NCBI GenBank assembly: GCA_044374195.1
Contig: JBILOY010000029.1
Span: 1-18,183 of the forward strand
Direction: 5' to 3'
Source of the DNA: CAIKZY01 sp044374195
GTDB lineage: Bacteria > Actinomycetota > Actinomycetes > S36-B12
DNA: 18,183 bases
The translations under genes and the position numbers were made by a program. Numbering within the stretch: position 1 is the stretch's first letter; each line of letters begins with the position of its first letter. The notes under the pieces are model-generated. The model worked only from the letters and a program-made list of their open reading frames with translations, did no database searches and was not told where the DNA came from. Shown here in pieces: positions 1-6,411 of the stretch.

Positions 1-23
1 ATTTCCGCCGCGCGGCGCCTGAT

Positions 24-560
24 CTACGGGAGTAGGCCACAGTGCGCGAGAGCCATTCGCACGAGCCGACCTTGACCGCCTGACATCTCCAATTCGAAGT
101 CCGGTGACGTGACCTCCAACGGTGACACCCAGACGAGATCCAGGGCATCCTGGGACGGTGAGCAGTCGCCGCCGCACGGGACGATGAAGGCCAATGACAC
201 TGCGTGCTGACGCGGGTCGTGAAAGCCGGTGACCTCTGGGTCCGGGAAGTACTCGACCACCGTGAACGGCTGTGGCGATGCAGGTATCTGGGGCAGGGCT
301 ACCGAGCCAAGATCCTTCTCGAGATGCCGTACCAGTGCGTCGCGGATGCGCTCGCCATAAAGCACCCGACCAGACACGATGGCGCGCGAGATGCTGCCGT
401 CGGGCATGCCCCGCAGCAGGAGGCCGATCGAGGTGACTTGCCCCTGGGAATCGGTGCGCACGGGCACTGCATCGACGTAGACCATCGGGAGTCGTTCCCG
501 AGCCGACTCAAGATCCTCGTGACTTAGCCACGAACCCCTGGTTTCGAGAATCTCGCTCAC
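24..560 (-). CDS. DUF4916 / Nudix-like protein with degenerate Nudix box
   Basis: The 178-residue product resembles the actinobacterial DUF4916 family, often annotated 'NUDIX hydrolase family protein'. Residues 28-50 (YVDAVPVRTD, then GLLLRG) look like the first Nudix strand. Residues 64-85 align with the Nudix box spacing G-x5-E-x7-RE-U-x-EE-x-G, but the segment reads G64...E70...RHLEKDLG. The glutamates that normally bind metal are therefore replaced (H79, K82, D83). Substrate and activity are unknown, and hydrolysis by the usual metal mechanism looks doubtful. The start is GTG (558-560) with GGAG five bases upstream, unlike the neighbouring leaderless genes. It is divergent from msrB across about 108 bp. 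No membrane segment or signal peptide is visible. Family assignment is from memory of conserved segments; a broader Nudix-fold binding protein is the alternative. Confidence 0.72.
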   Translation of the reverse strand: MSEILETRGSWLSHEDLESARERLPMVYVDAVPVRTDSQGQVTSIGLLLRGMPDGSISRAIVSGRVLYGERIRDALVRHLEKDLGSVALPQIPASPQPFTVVEYFPDPEVTGFHDPRQHAVSLAFIVPCGGDCSPSQDALDLVWVSPLEVTSPDFELEMSGGQGRLVRMALAHCGLLP

Positions 561-668
561 TGCTACTCCAGTCCTCGCCTTTGGCGTATGCGTCCATCCT
601 CCCAGCCCGTGCGATCACGAGACAGGCGGCGCGCTGACCAAATCGACAATCTGGCCTAGCCTGTACCC
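561..668. other. Divergent intergenic region DUF4916 / msrB
   Basis: This 108-bp spacer separates two divergent starts. The msrB side holds a recognisable promoter, annotated separately. On the DUF4916 side a Shine-Dalgarno (GGAG) is clear but I see no convincing -10/-35 pair. A small overlapping ORF that crosses the region on the minus strand is out of frame with DUF4916 and looks fortuitous. Confidence 0.6.
634..662 (+). promoter_or_regulatory. Leaderless promoter of msrB
   Basis: The -10 hexamer TAGCCT (657-662) fits TANNNT and ends six bases before the ATG at 669, so transcription would begin at or next to the start codon. A -35 candidate CTGACC (634-639, four of six matches to TTGACA) sits 17 bases upstream of the -10. 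There is no Shine-Dalgarno before the ATG, which agrees with a leaderless mRNA. Confidence 0.6.
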
Positions 669-1124
669 ATGGCTCATGACACCCCCGCGCGCGCAGGTTC
701 CACTCGTCCCGATGGAGGCACATATGACGTCACTCGCACCGAAGAGGAGTGGCGCTCTGAATTGACTCCACTTGAGTACCACGTACTCCGCGAGGCCGGC
801 ACCGAGGCACCATTCGTCGGCGAGTACACCGACACCAAGGACGTCGGCACCTATGCGTGCCGCGCTTGCGGGGCAACCCTCTTCGAAAGCACGACCAAGT
901 TCGACTCACACTGCGGGTGGCCGAGTTTCTACGCTCCCCTTGCGGGCGATTCAGTTCTTTACCTCAAGGACGCCTCGCTGGGTCGAGTGCGCACCGAGGT
1001 GCGTTGCGCCTCGTGCGGAGGTCATCTCGGGCACGTATTCGAGGGCGAGGGGTACGGCACTCCGACAGATCAGCGGTACTGCATCAACTCCATCAGCGTG
1101 AAGTTCGCTCCGCAGGGCGAATAG
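669..1124 (+). CDS. msrB: Peptide-methionine (R)-S-oxide reductase MsrB
   Basis: MsrB reduces the R epimer of methionine sulfoxide in proteins, using thioredoxin, in the cytoplasm. The 151-residue product has the full SelR domain at about 28-148. Zinc ligands form two CxxC pairs (C64/C67 and C113/C116). CGWPSF is at 82-87, the HLGHVF segment at 119-124, and the catalytic cysteine C138 lies in RYCINS. Length is normal for a stand-alone MsrB with a short N-terminal extension; there is no MsrA fusion and no signal peptide. The ATG at 669 is supported by the adjacent leaderless promoter; the ATG at 724 is out of frame. It appears monocistronic, with a hairpin after the stop and DUF3000 having its own -10. 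The number of Cys residues suggests the usual Cys-type enzyme rather than a selenoprotein. Confidence 0.96.
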   Translation: MAHDTPARAGSTRPDGGTYDVTRTEEEWRSELTPLEYHVLREAGTEAPFVGEYTDTKDVGTYACRACGATLFESTTKFDSHCGWPSFYAPLAGDSVLYLKDASLGRVRTEVRCASCGGHLGHVFEGEGYGTPTDQRYCINSISVKFAPQGE

Positions 1125-1150
1125 GCACCTGGCGACGGCGCGTCAGTGCC
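1124..1150 (+). terminator. Hairpin after msrB, possible terminator without U-tract
   Basis: GGCAC (1124-1128) pairs with GTGCC (1146-1150). The stem can extend inward through TG/CA, a G-U wobble and CG/CG, with one bulged C, leaving a loop of about six bases. It begins in the msrB stop codon. No T-run follows, so termination is only inferred; such hairpins are common after actinobacterial genes. Confidence 0.35.
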
Positions 1151-1172
1151 CCTCCAGCCACCTCGCGACGAA

Positions 1173-1178
1173 TAGCCT
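1173..1178 (+). promoter_or_regulatory. Leaderless -10 element of the DUF3000 gene
   Basis: TAGCCT, the same hexamer as at msrB, ends six bases before the GTG at 1185. No good -35 match is visible about 17 bases upstream. The absence of a Shine-Dalgarno and the identical geometry to the msrB promoter support a leaderless start. Confidence 0.55.
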
Positions 1179-1184
1179 GCAAAG

Positions 1185-1784
1185 GTGAGACCCATCGACG
1201 CGACGGCCAATGCCTTCACTGACGCCCTGGCCAGCGTTCGATCCGCCTCGATTCGACCTGACTTTGTGATCGAGGAAGGTCCAGCTCCTCAACGACTTGC
1301 GCCGCATGCCGTGGCAATCACGGCCGAGATGGCAGATCTTGACGACGATCGCGCCTCTGGGCGTTTCGTCTTGCTTCACGATCCCGATGGCGTCGATGAG
1401 TGGGACGGCACCTTCCGCGCGGTGGTATTCGCCCGGGCAGAGCTCGAGCACGATGTCGCCACGGACCCAATGCTCCAAGAAGTCGCCTGGACATGGCTGC
1501 TCGACGCCATGGCTGGCGCGGGGGCCGTGGGCACTCACGTAGGAGGCACGATCACCGTGACATCCGGGGCGTCGTTCGGATCGATGTCAGATCGGCCAGC
1601 GGAGTCATTCGTCGAAATTCGCGCGTCCTGGACTCCGCTTGAGATCGACGGACTCTCGGTTCCTGAGACCATGGATCGACACGTGCACGCCTGGATTGAT
1701 GTGATGGCCCAGGCAGCCGGGCTTGCCCCGATGCCCACCGGTATCGCGCATGTAGGCAGTGCCCGTCGCCGCACGCGCGCCTGA
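1185..1784 (+). CDS. DUF3000 family protein
   Basis: This 199-residue soluble protein matches the actinobacterial DUF3000 family, which is characteristically found beside RNase D, as here. Conserved-looking segments are the N-terminal helix (about 5-25), a WDGTFRAVVFARAEL stretch near 73-87, an AWTWLLDAM helix near 100-108 and a C-terminal segment with repeated short hydrophobics and HAWIDVMAQ. There is no known catalytic motif, membrane segment or signal peptide, and the function is unknown. The GTG start at 1185 is chosen because a TANNNT element lies six bases before it. The stop codon overlaps the RNase D start (TGATG), so the two are translationally coupled. A role connected to RNA processing is only inferred from that linkage. 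A long minus-strand ORF over this gene is a shadow. Confidence 0.85.
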   Translation: MRPIDATANAFTDALASVRSASIRPDFVIEEGPAPQRLAPHAVAITAEMADLDDDRASGRFVLLHDPDGVDEWDGTFRAVVFARAELEHDVATDPMLQEVAWTWLLDAMAGAGAVGTHVGGTITVTSGASFGSMSDRPAESFVEIRASWTPLEIDGLSVPETMDRHVHAWIDVMAQAAGLAPMPTGIAHVGSARRRTRA

Positions 1785-3031
1785 TGAGCGAGGTCGTCGA
1801 GGCTGAAGTTGACACAGTCGAAGAGCCGGATCCCGCGCCCGCTGAGCCGCGCGACGGCGTTCCCGATGTCATCACGACCGCCGCTGCGCTCGCGGCCTAT
1901 GCAGACGCACTTGCGCGCGGCACCGGCCCACTGGCCGTCGACGCAGAGCGCGCATCGGGCTATCGCTACAGCCAGCGCGCTTACCTGATTCAACTGCGAC
2001 GCGAAGGAGCAGGCAGCGCCCTCATCGACCCCATCGCAGTCCCAGATCTCAGCCCAATCGCTGAGGCCACGCAGGGCGTTGAGTGGATTTTGCATGCTGC
2101 CACTCAAGATTTGCCTTGCCTGGCTGAAGTCGGTCTTGTTCCGTCATCACTTTTTGACACGGAGCTTGCGGGACGCCTACTCGGCCGCGAACGCGTGAAT
2201 CTCGGCGCACTCGTGCGCAGCGAGATCGGCTACGTACTCGAGAAGGGTCATGGTGCAGCTGACTGGTCCGTGCGACCCCTTCCCGCTAATCAACTGCGAT
2301 ATGCCGTACTCGATGTCGAGTTCTTGATCGAACTGCGTGATTCGCTGCACGCATCGTTGACCGAGAGCGGCAAGTGGGAGTGGGCCGACGAAGAATTCAC
2401 CTCCCTGCTGAGCTTTCGACCACGTGAGCGTGGCGAGGATGCCTGGCGTAAGACAAGCGGAATCCATGGGGTACGCAAGGCACTCAATCTCGCGGTCGTG
2501 CGCGAGCTGTGGCATGAACGCGATCGCGTGGCAACTCGATCCGACATCGCCACCGGTCGAATCCTTCCCGACACTGCGATCGTCGCCGCCGCTAGTGCCC
2601 TGCCCAAGAACGTCGATGAGCTCAGCGCCCTCCCGCCATTCAGCGGACGCGGACAGCAACGGCGGCGCACCACGTGGTGGGCTGCTATCGAGCGTGCCTA
2701 TGCGCTTTCCGATGAGGACCTGCCGGCAACGTCAGTCACTTCGACAGGCCCTCCGCCGCCGCGCGCCTGGGCAGACCGCAACCCGCCGGCATTCGCGCGA
2801 CTTGAGGCCGCCAAGGCCATCGTCAGCGAGATCAGCGAGTCGCGTGACCTGCCCTCGGAGAACATCGTCAATCCCGAACTCCTGCGCAGGCTGTGCTGGG
2901 AGCCACCTGTCGAGATCTCGACAGTCACAATCGAACAGGCCCTGCTGGCGGCCGGAGCCAGGCCTTGGCAATCGGCATTGCTCACCGAATCACTGGTTAC
3001 GGCATGGACGGCACCTCCCCCGATTCTGTAG
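1784..3031 (+). CDS. rnd: Ribonuclease D (DEDDy 3'-5' exonuclease with HRDC domain)
   Basis: The 415-residue product is an RNase D-type exoribonuclease that trims 3' ends of structured RNA such as tRNA precursors in the cytoplasm. The exonuclease domain spans about 28-200, and all DEDDy residues are visible: D53 and E55 (motif I), D109 in HAATQDL (motif II), and Y173 with D177 in YAVLDV (motif III). An HRDC domain follows at roughly 220-300 (near the WRKTSGIHG segment), and a C-terminal extension that may hold a second HRDC-like helical unit runs to 415. The first 27 residues are acidic and Pro/Ala-rich, likely disordered. The ATG overlaps the DUF3000 stop by one base, so translation is coupled. 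The actinobacterial homologue is Rv2681-like. Substrates are inferred from the family. Confidence 0.92.
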   Translation: MSEVVEAEVDTVEEPDPAPAEPRDGVPDVITTAAALAAYADALARGTGPLAVDAERASGYRYSQRAYLIQLRREGAGSALIDPIAVPDLSPIAEATQGVEWILHAATQDLPCLAEVGLVPSSLFDTELAGRLLGRERVNLGALVRSEIGYVLEKGHGAADWSVRPLPANQLRYAVLDVEFLIELRDSLHASLTESGKWEWADEEFTSLLSFRPRERGEDAWRKTSGIHGVRKALNLAVVRELWHERDRVATRSDIATGRILPDTAIVAAASALPKNVDELSALPPFSGRGQQRRRTTWWAAIERAYALSDEDLPATSVTSTGPPPPRAWADRNPPAFARLEAAKAIVSEISESRDLPSENIVNPELLRRLCWEPPVEISTVTIEQALLAAGARPWQSALLTESLVTAWTAPPPIL

Positions 3032-3052
3032 GTGTTCGTGGGGTAGGCGTGC

Positions 3053-3058
3053 TATTTT
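3053..3058 (+). promoter_or_regulatory. Putative -10 of the fadA-fadB promoter
   Basis: TATTTT lies 39 bases before the fadA ATG. The spacer after the RNase D stop is 66 bp and unusually A/T-rich for this window. No strong -35 is visible at the expected spacing. The palindrome at 3057-3076 overlaps the predicted start point, the expected position for a repressor. fadA has a GAGGG Shine-Dalgarno (3090-3094), so this transcript would have a leader. Confidence 0.4.
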
Positions 3059-3076
3059 GTTACTCATCAGTAATAA
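3057..3076 (+). promoter_or_regulatory. Palindromic operator candidate upstream of fadA
   Basis: The core TTACTCATCAGTAA (3060-3073) has perfect five-base arms TTACT/AGTAA plus a central A/T pair. Two more symmetric TT/AA positions extend it outwards to 3057-3076, giving 16 of 20 symmetric bases. It begins at the putative -10 and ends 21 bases before the fadA ATG. A site of this size is typical of TetR- or GntR-type regulators, which often control fatty-acid degradation genes. The cognate regulator is not in the window, and I do not assign a specific one. Confidence 0.5.
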
Positions 3077-3097
3077 CGGTGAGATGGGTGAGGGATC

Positions 3098-4291
3098 ATG
3101 GCGCGCAATATTCGTGAGGTCGTGTTCGTCGATGGGGTTCGAACGCCCTTCGGAAAGGCCGGTGGCGCCTTTGCCGCGGCTCGCGCAGACGACTTGGTCG
3201 TCAAGAGCTTTCGAGAGATCCTGCGCCGCAATCCCGCCCTTGACGCAGCCGCGATTGACGATGTCGCGGTGGCCGCGACCACCCAGATCGGCGATCAGGG
3301 GCTGACCATTGGCCGTTCGGCAGGCATCCTCGCCGGTCTGCCTTCGTCAGTGCCCGGCTACTCCGTCGACCGCATGTGTGCCGGCGCCATGACGGCAGTG
3401 ACCACTGTGTCGGCCGGCATCATGGCTGGAGCCCTCGACGTCGCACTCGCCGGCGGAGTCGAGCACATGACACGCCACCCCATGGGTGAGGGCATCGACC
3501 CCAACCCGCGCTTCGTCGCCGAGAAGCTCGTCGATACCGATGCCCTTGTCATGGGCAAGACGGCCGAGAACATTCACGACCGGTATCCGCAGATCACCAA
3601 GGAGCGCTCTGACCGCTACGCCATGGGATCGCAGCGCAAGACTGCTGCGGCCTACGCAGCCGGACATCTGCAGCCCGACATCGTGCCCGTCGCTGTGCCA
3701 TCAGGTGATGGCTGGTCGCTTATCAGTGTTGACGAAGGCCCGCGGCCAGAGACCACTCTCCAGGGTCTTGCCAGTTTGAAGACTCCATTTCGCCCCCACG
3801 GGCGGGTTACCGCCGGCAATAGTTCCGGTCTGAACGACGGCGCCACCGCGGCGCTCTTGGCCTCAGAGGATAAAGCAGATGAACTCGGCTTGACCAAGAA
3901 GATGCGGATGGTCGGATATGCCTTCGCGGGTGTGGCCCCGGAGATCATGGGCGTCGGCCCAGTCCCCAGCACCGAGAAGGCGTTACAGCGCGCGGGCCTG
4001 ACGATCTCGGACATCGACCTCTTCGAGATTAACGAGGCGTTTGCCGTGCAGGTTCTGGCGTTCACCGACCACTTTGGAATTGACGACGAGGATCCCCGCG
4101 TTAATCCGCTCGGTGGCGCCATTGCCGTCGGCCACCCGCTGGCATCGAGCGGCATTCGTCTGATGTCGTACCTCGCGAAGGATTTCGAGATGAACCCGAA
4201 CGCCCGATACGGCCTCACCACCATGTGTATCGGCTTGGGCATGGGGGGCACCGTGATCTGGGAGAACGTCAACTACGCAGGAGCCAAGTGA
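3098..4291 (+). CDS. fadA: Acetyl-CoA C-acyltransferase (3-ketoacyl-CoA thiolase), FadA
   Basis: FadA catalyses the thiolytic last step of beta-oxidation, releasing acetyl-CoA. The 397-residue length is normal for thiolases. The acylated nucleophile is C94 in VDRMCAGAM, the general base is H346 in the VGHPLASSG segment, and the second cysteine is C377 in the CIGLGMGG loop. The N-terminal VDGVRTPFGKAGG segment is typical. The HPLASSG loop carries Ala349 where many thiolases have Gly (HPLG); I recall this variant in other actinobacterial FadA proteins. The ATG at 3098 is preceded by GAGGG. The stop overlaps the fadB start (TGATG), giving the alpha2-beta2 type operon expected for the trifunctional complex. 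Expression is probably controlled through the palindrome just upstream. A biosynthetic acetoacetyl-CoA thiolase is less likely given the fadB partner. Confidence 0.94.
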   Translation: MARNIREVVFVDGVRTPFGKAGGAFAAARADDLVVKSFREILRRNPALDAAAIDDVAVAATTQIGDQGLTIGRSAGILAGLPSSVPGYSVDRMCAGAMTAVTTVSAGIMAGALDVALAGGVEHMTRHPMGEGIDPNPRFVAEKLVDTDALVMGKTAENIHDRYPQITKERSDRYAMGSQRKTAAAYAAGHLQPDIVPVAVPSGDGWSLISVDEGPRPETTLQGLASLKTPFRPHGRVTAGNSSGLNDGATAALLASEDKADELGLTKKMRMVGYAFAGVAPEIMGVGPVPSTEKALQRAGLTISDIDLFEINEAFAVQVLAFTDHFGIDDEDPRVNPLGGAIAVGHPLASSGIRLMSYLAKDFEMNPNARYGLTTMCIGLGMGGTVIWENVNYAGAK

Positions 4292-6396
4292 TGAATGAGT
4301 CAGCGCTGCCTTCCACCGAGATGTCCGCCGAGGTCGTCACCCACGCCCGCGTACGAGTATTCGAACTCCCCCTCGGCGCTGGTCGTATGGCCCTGATCAC
4401 CCTCGACAACGACCTTGACCACACACGCCCAACCACCTTCGGCATGCAGGGGCTGATTGAGCTCAATGCCGCCATTGACCAGGTACAGACGATGAATGAC
4501 ATCGTGGCCGTCGGTCTCACTGGCAAGCCGTTCATCTTCGCGGTGGGCGCTGATCTGTCTGCCACAGCAATGCTCACTACGCGCGAGCAAGCGCTGACCG
4601 TGGCACGCGCGGGCCACGACGCCTTCCGCCGCTTGGGCGAGCTTTCCGTGCCGAGCTTCGCGTTCGTCAATGGCGCTGCCATGGGTGGCGGACTTGAGAT
4701 CGCCCTGCACTGCACCTATCGCACGGTCTCGACAGGTGCAGCAGCCCTGTCGCTGCCTGAGGTGTTCCTCGGAATCATTCCCGGCTGGGGTGGTACGTAT
4801 CTGCTGCCTAATTTGGTCGGCCCCATCGACGCGCTCGAGGTGATTCTCACCAATGCGCTGACCATGAACAAGCAGATGAAGCCTGCCGACGCCAAGCGCC
4901 TGGGCATTGCCGATGCACTTTTCGAGCCGGCCGACTTCCTCGAGCAGTCGATGCTCTGGTCGGCAAAGGTGCTTACCGGCGAGATCACGGTCAAGCGCCA
5001 AGAGCCCAATCACGGCATGTGGGACATGATCATCGGTGGCGCCAAGGCCCAACTCGACGCGCGTTTTCACGGGGCTCTCGCCTCGCCGTATCGCGCACTT
5101 GATCTTGTTGCCGGAGCAAAGTCGCGCACTCGCGATGAAGGCTTCGCCGCCGAGGATGAAGCACTTGCTGACTTGATCATGAGCGACGCCGTACGGGCAT
5201 CCTTGTACTCGTTCAACCTCGTTCAGAAGCGCGCCAAGCGCCCCGCTGGAGCACCCGACAAGTCACTGGCGCGACCGGTGACCAAGGTGGGCATCGTCGG
5301 TGCCGGCTTGATGGCCAGCCAGCTTGCAATGCTCTTCGCACGACGCCTCGAGGTACCGGTCGTCATGACCGATCTCGATCAAGAGCGGGTCGATAAAGGT
5401 GTCTCGTACGTCCACAAGGAGATCGCGACCCTGGTCGAGAAGGGGCGCCTCAGCTCTGACAAGGCGAATCGACTTACTGCCCTGGTCAGCGGTGTCACGG
5501 ATAAGTCGGCGTTCGCCGATGCAGATTTCGTGATCGAGGCGGTCTTCGAGGATCTCAGCGTGAAGAAGGCGGTATTTGCAGAGCTTGAAGCTATGGTCTC
5601 CGACACCTGCATCCTCGCCACGAATACTTCATCACTCTCAGTGACCGCGATGGCCGAAGGCCTGAAGCATCCTGAGCGTGTGGTGGGCTTCCACTTCTTC
5701 AACCCGGTTGCCGTCATGCCGCTCCTGGAAATCGCACGCGCGAAGCAGAGTGATGATGCGACCGTGGCTACGGCCTTTGCCGTCGGCAAGTCTCTGAAGA
5801 AGTCGTGCGTGCTGGTCCAAGACGCACCGGCATTCGTGGTCAATCGTCTGCTCACTCGATTCCTGGGCGAGATCACCCGAGCCGTCGACGAGGGCACCGA
5901 CTTCACGGTTGCCGATACAGCCATGCAGCCGCTCGCCTTCCCGATGTCGCCGTTCAACCTGCTCGCTCTTGTCGGTCCGGCCGTGGCCTTCCACGTCTCG
6001 GAAACGATGAATGCCGCGTTCCCTGATCGTTTCTACGTGTCAGACAACATGCGCAGGCTCGTCGAGGCAGGCAAGCCTGGTATCTGGAAGAAGACAGGAA
6101 CGGGTGGCCAGGTCATCGATCCGGAAGTCGAGGCACTCTTCGTTCGTGGCGACAACCCATTGACCGCCGAGCAAGTGCGCGAACGCGCTCTCGACGCTCT
6201 CGCCGACGAGGCTCAGCGGATGCTCGACGAGGGTGTTGTTGTAGCGGCTGAAGATATCGACCTCTGCATGATCCTCGGTGCCGGCTGGCCCTTTGCCAAC
6301 GGTGGCATCACGCCTTACCTCGATCGCACCGGTACATCGGAGCGCGTCAACGGCAAGAGATTCCTCGCACCGGGTATCGCGTCACTGCCGGCATAG
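4291..6396 (+). CDS. fadB: Multifunctional enoyl-CoA hydratase / 3-hydroxyacyl-CoA dehydrogenase, FadB
   Basis: FadB hydrates enoyl-CoA and oxidises the hydroxyacyl-CoA with NAD+, feeding FadA. The 701-residue product has an N-terminal crotonase domain (about 20-270) with the two catalytic acids E136 (GGGLEIALHC) and E157 (LPEVFLGI). It continues with an NAD-binding domain from about 330 (VGIVGAGLMA) and the dehydrogenase catalytic pair H468 (GFHFFNP) and E480. The C-terminal dimerisation domains run to 701. The nucleotide-binding motif reads GAGLMA, with Ala where GxGxxG has its last Gly; NAD use should still be possible, and I recall this form in actinobacterial homologues. The start is taken at ATG 4291, overlapping the fadA stop, with GGAG upstream. 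An in-frame ATG at 4225 lies inside fadA and is rejected. fadB ends 15 bp before the convergent dxs. Confidence 0.94.
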   Translation: MNESALPSTEMSAEVVTHARVRVFELPLGAGRMALITLDNDLDHTRPTTFGMQGLIELNAAIDQVQTMNDIVAVGLTGKPFIFAVGADLSATAMLTTREQALTVARAGHDAFRRLGELSVPSFAFVNGAAMGGGLEIALHCTYRTVSTGAAALSLPEVFLGIIPGWGGTYLLPNLVGPIDALEVILTNALTMNKQMKPADAKRLGIADALFEPADFLEQSMLWSAKVLTGEITVKRQEPNHGMWDMIIGGAKAQLDARFHGALASPYRALDLVAGAKSRTRDEGFAAEDEALADLIMSDAVRASLYSFNLVQKRAKRPAGAPDKSLARPVTKVGIVGAGLMASQLAMLFARRLEVPVVMTDLDQERVDKGVSYVHKEIATLVEKGRLSSDKANRLTALVSGVTDKSAFADADFVIEAVFEDLSVKKAVFAELEAMVSDTCILATNTSSLSVTAMAEGLKHPERVVGFHFFNPVAVMPLLEIARAKQSDDATVATAFAVGKSLKKSCVLVQDAPAFVVNRLLTRFLGEITRAVDEGTDFTVADTAMQPLAFPMSPFNLLALVGPAVAFHVSETMNAAFPDRFYVSDNMRRLVEAGKPGIWKKTGTGGQVIDPEVEALFVRGDNPLTAEQVRERALDALADEAQRMLDEGVVVAAEDIDLCMILGAGWPFANGGITPYLDRTGTSERVNGKRFLAPGIASLPA

Positions 6397-6411
6397 CCCA
6401 GCGGTGATCGA

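Noticed and set aside
6..17. 12-base GC palindrome beyond the DUF4916 stop
   Set aside because: CGCCGCGCGGCG has no loop and no T-run on the minus strand, and the window ends beside it, so a terminator cannot be judged.
2424..3305. 293-codon open frame on the plus strand over the rnd end and fadA start
   Set aside because: It overlaps two real genes in another frame, and its Arg/Ser/Pro-rich sequence is typical of out-of-frame translation.
4225..4290. N-terminal extension of fadB
   Set aside because: It lies inside fadA and has no Shine-Dalgarno; ATG 4291 overlaps the fadA stop and follows GGAG.
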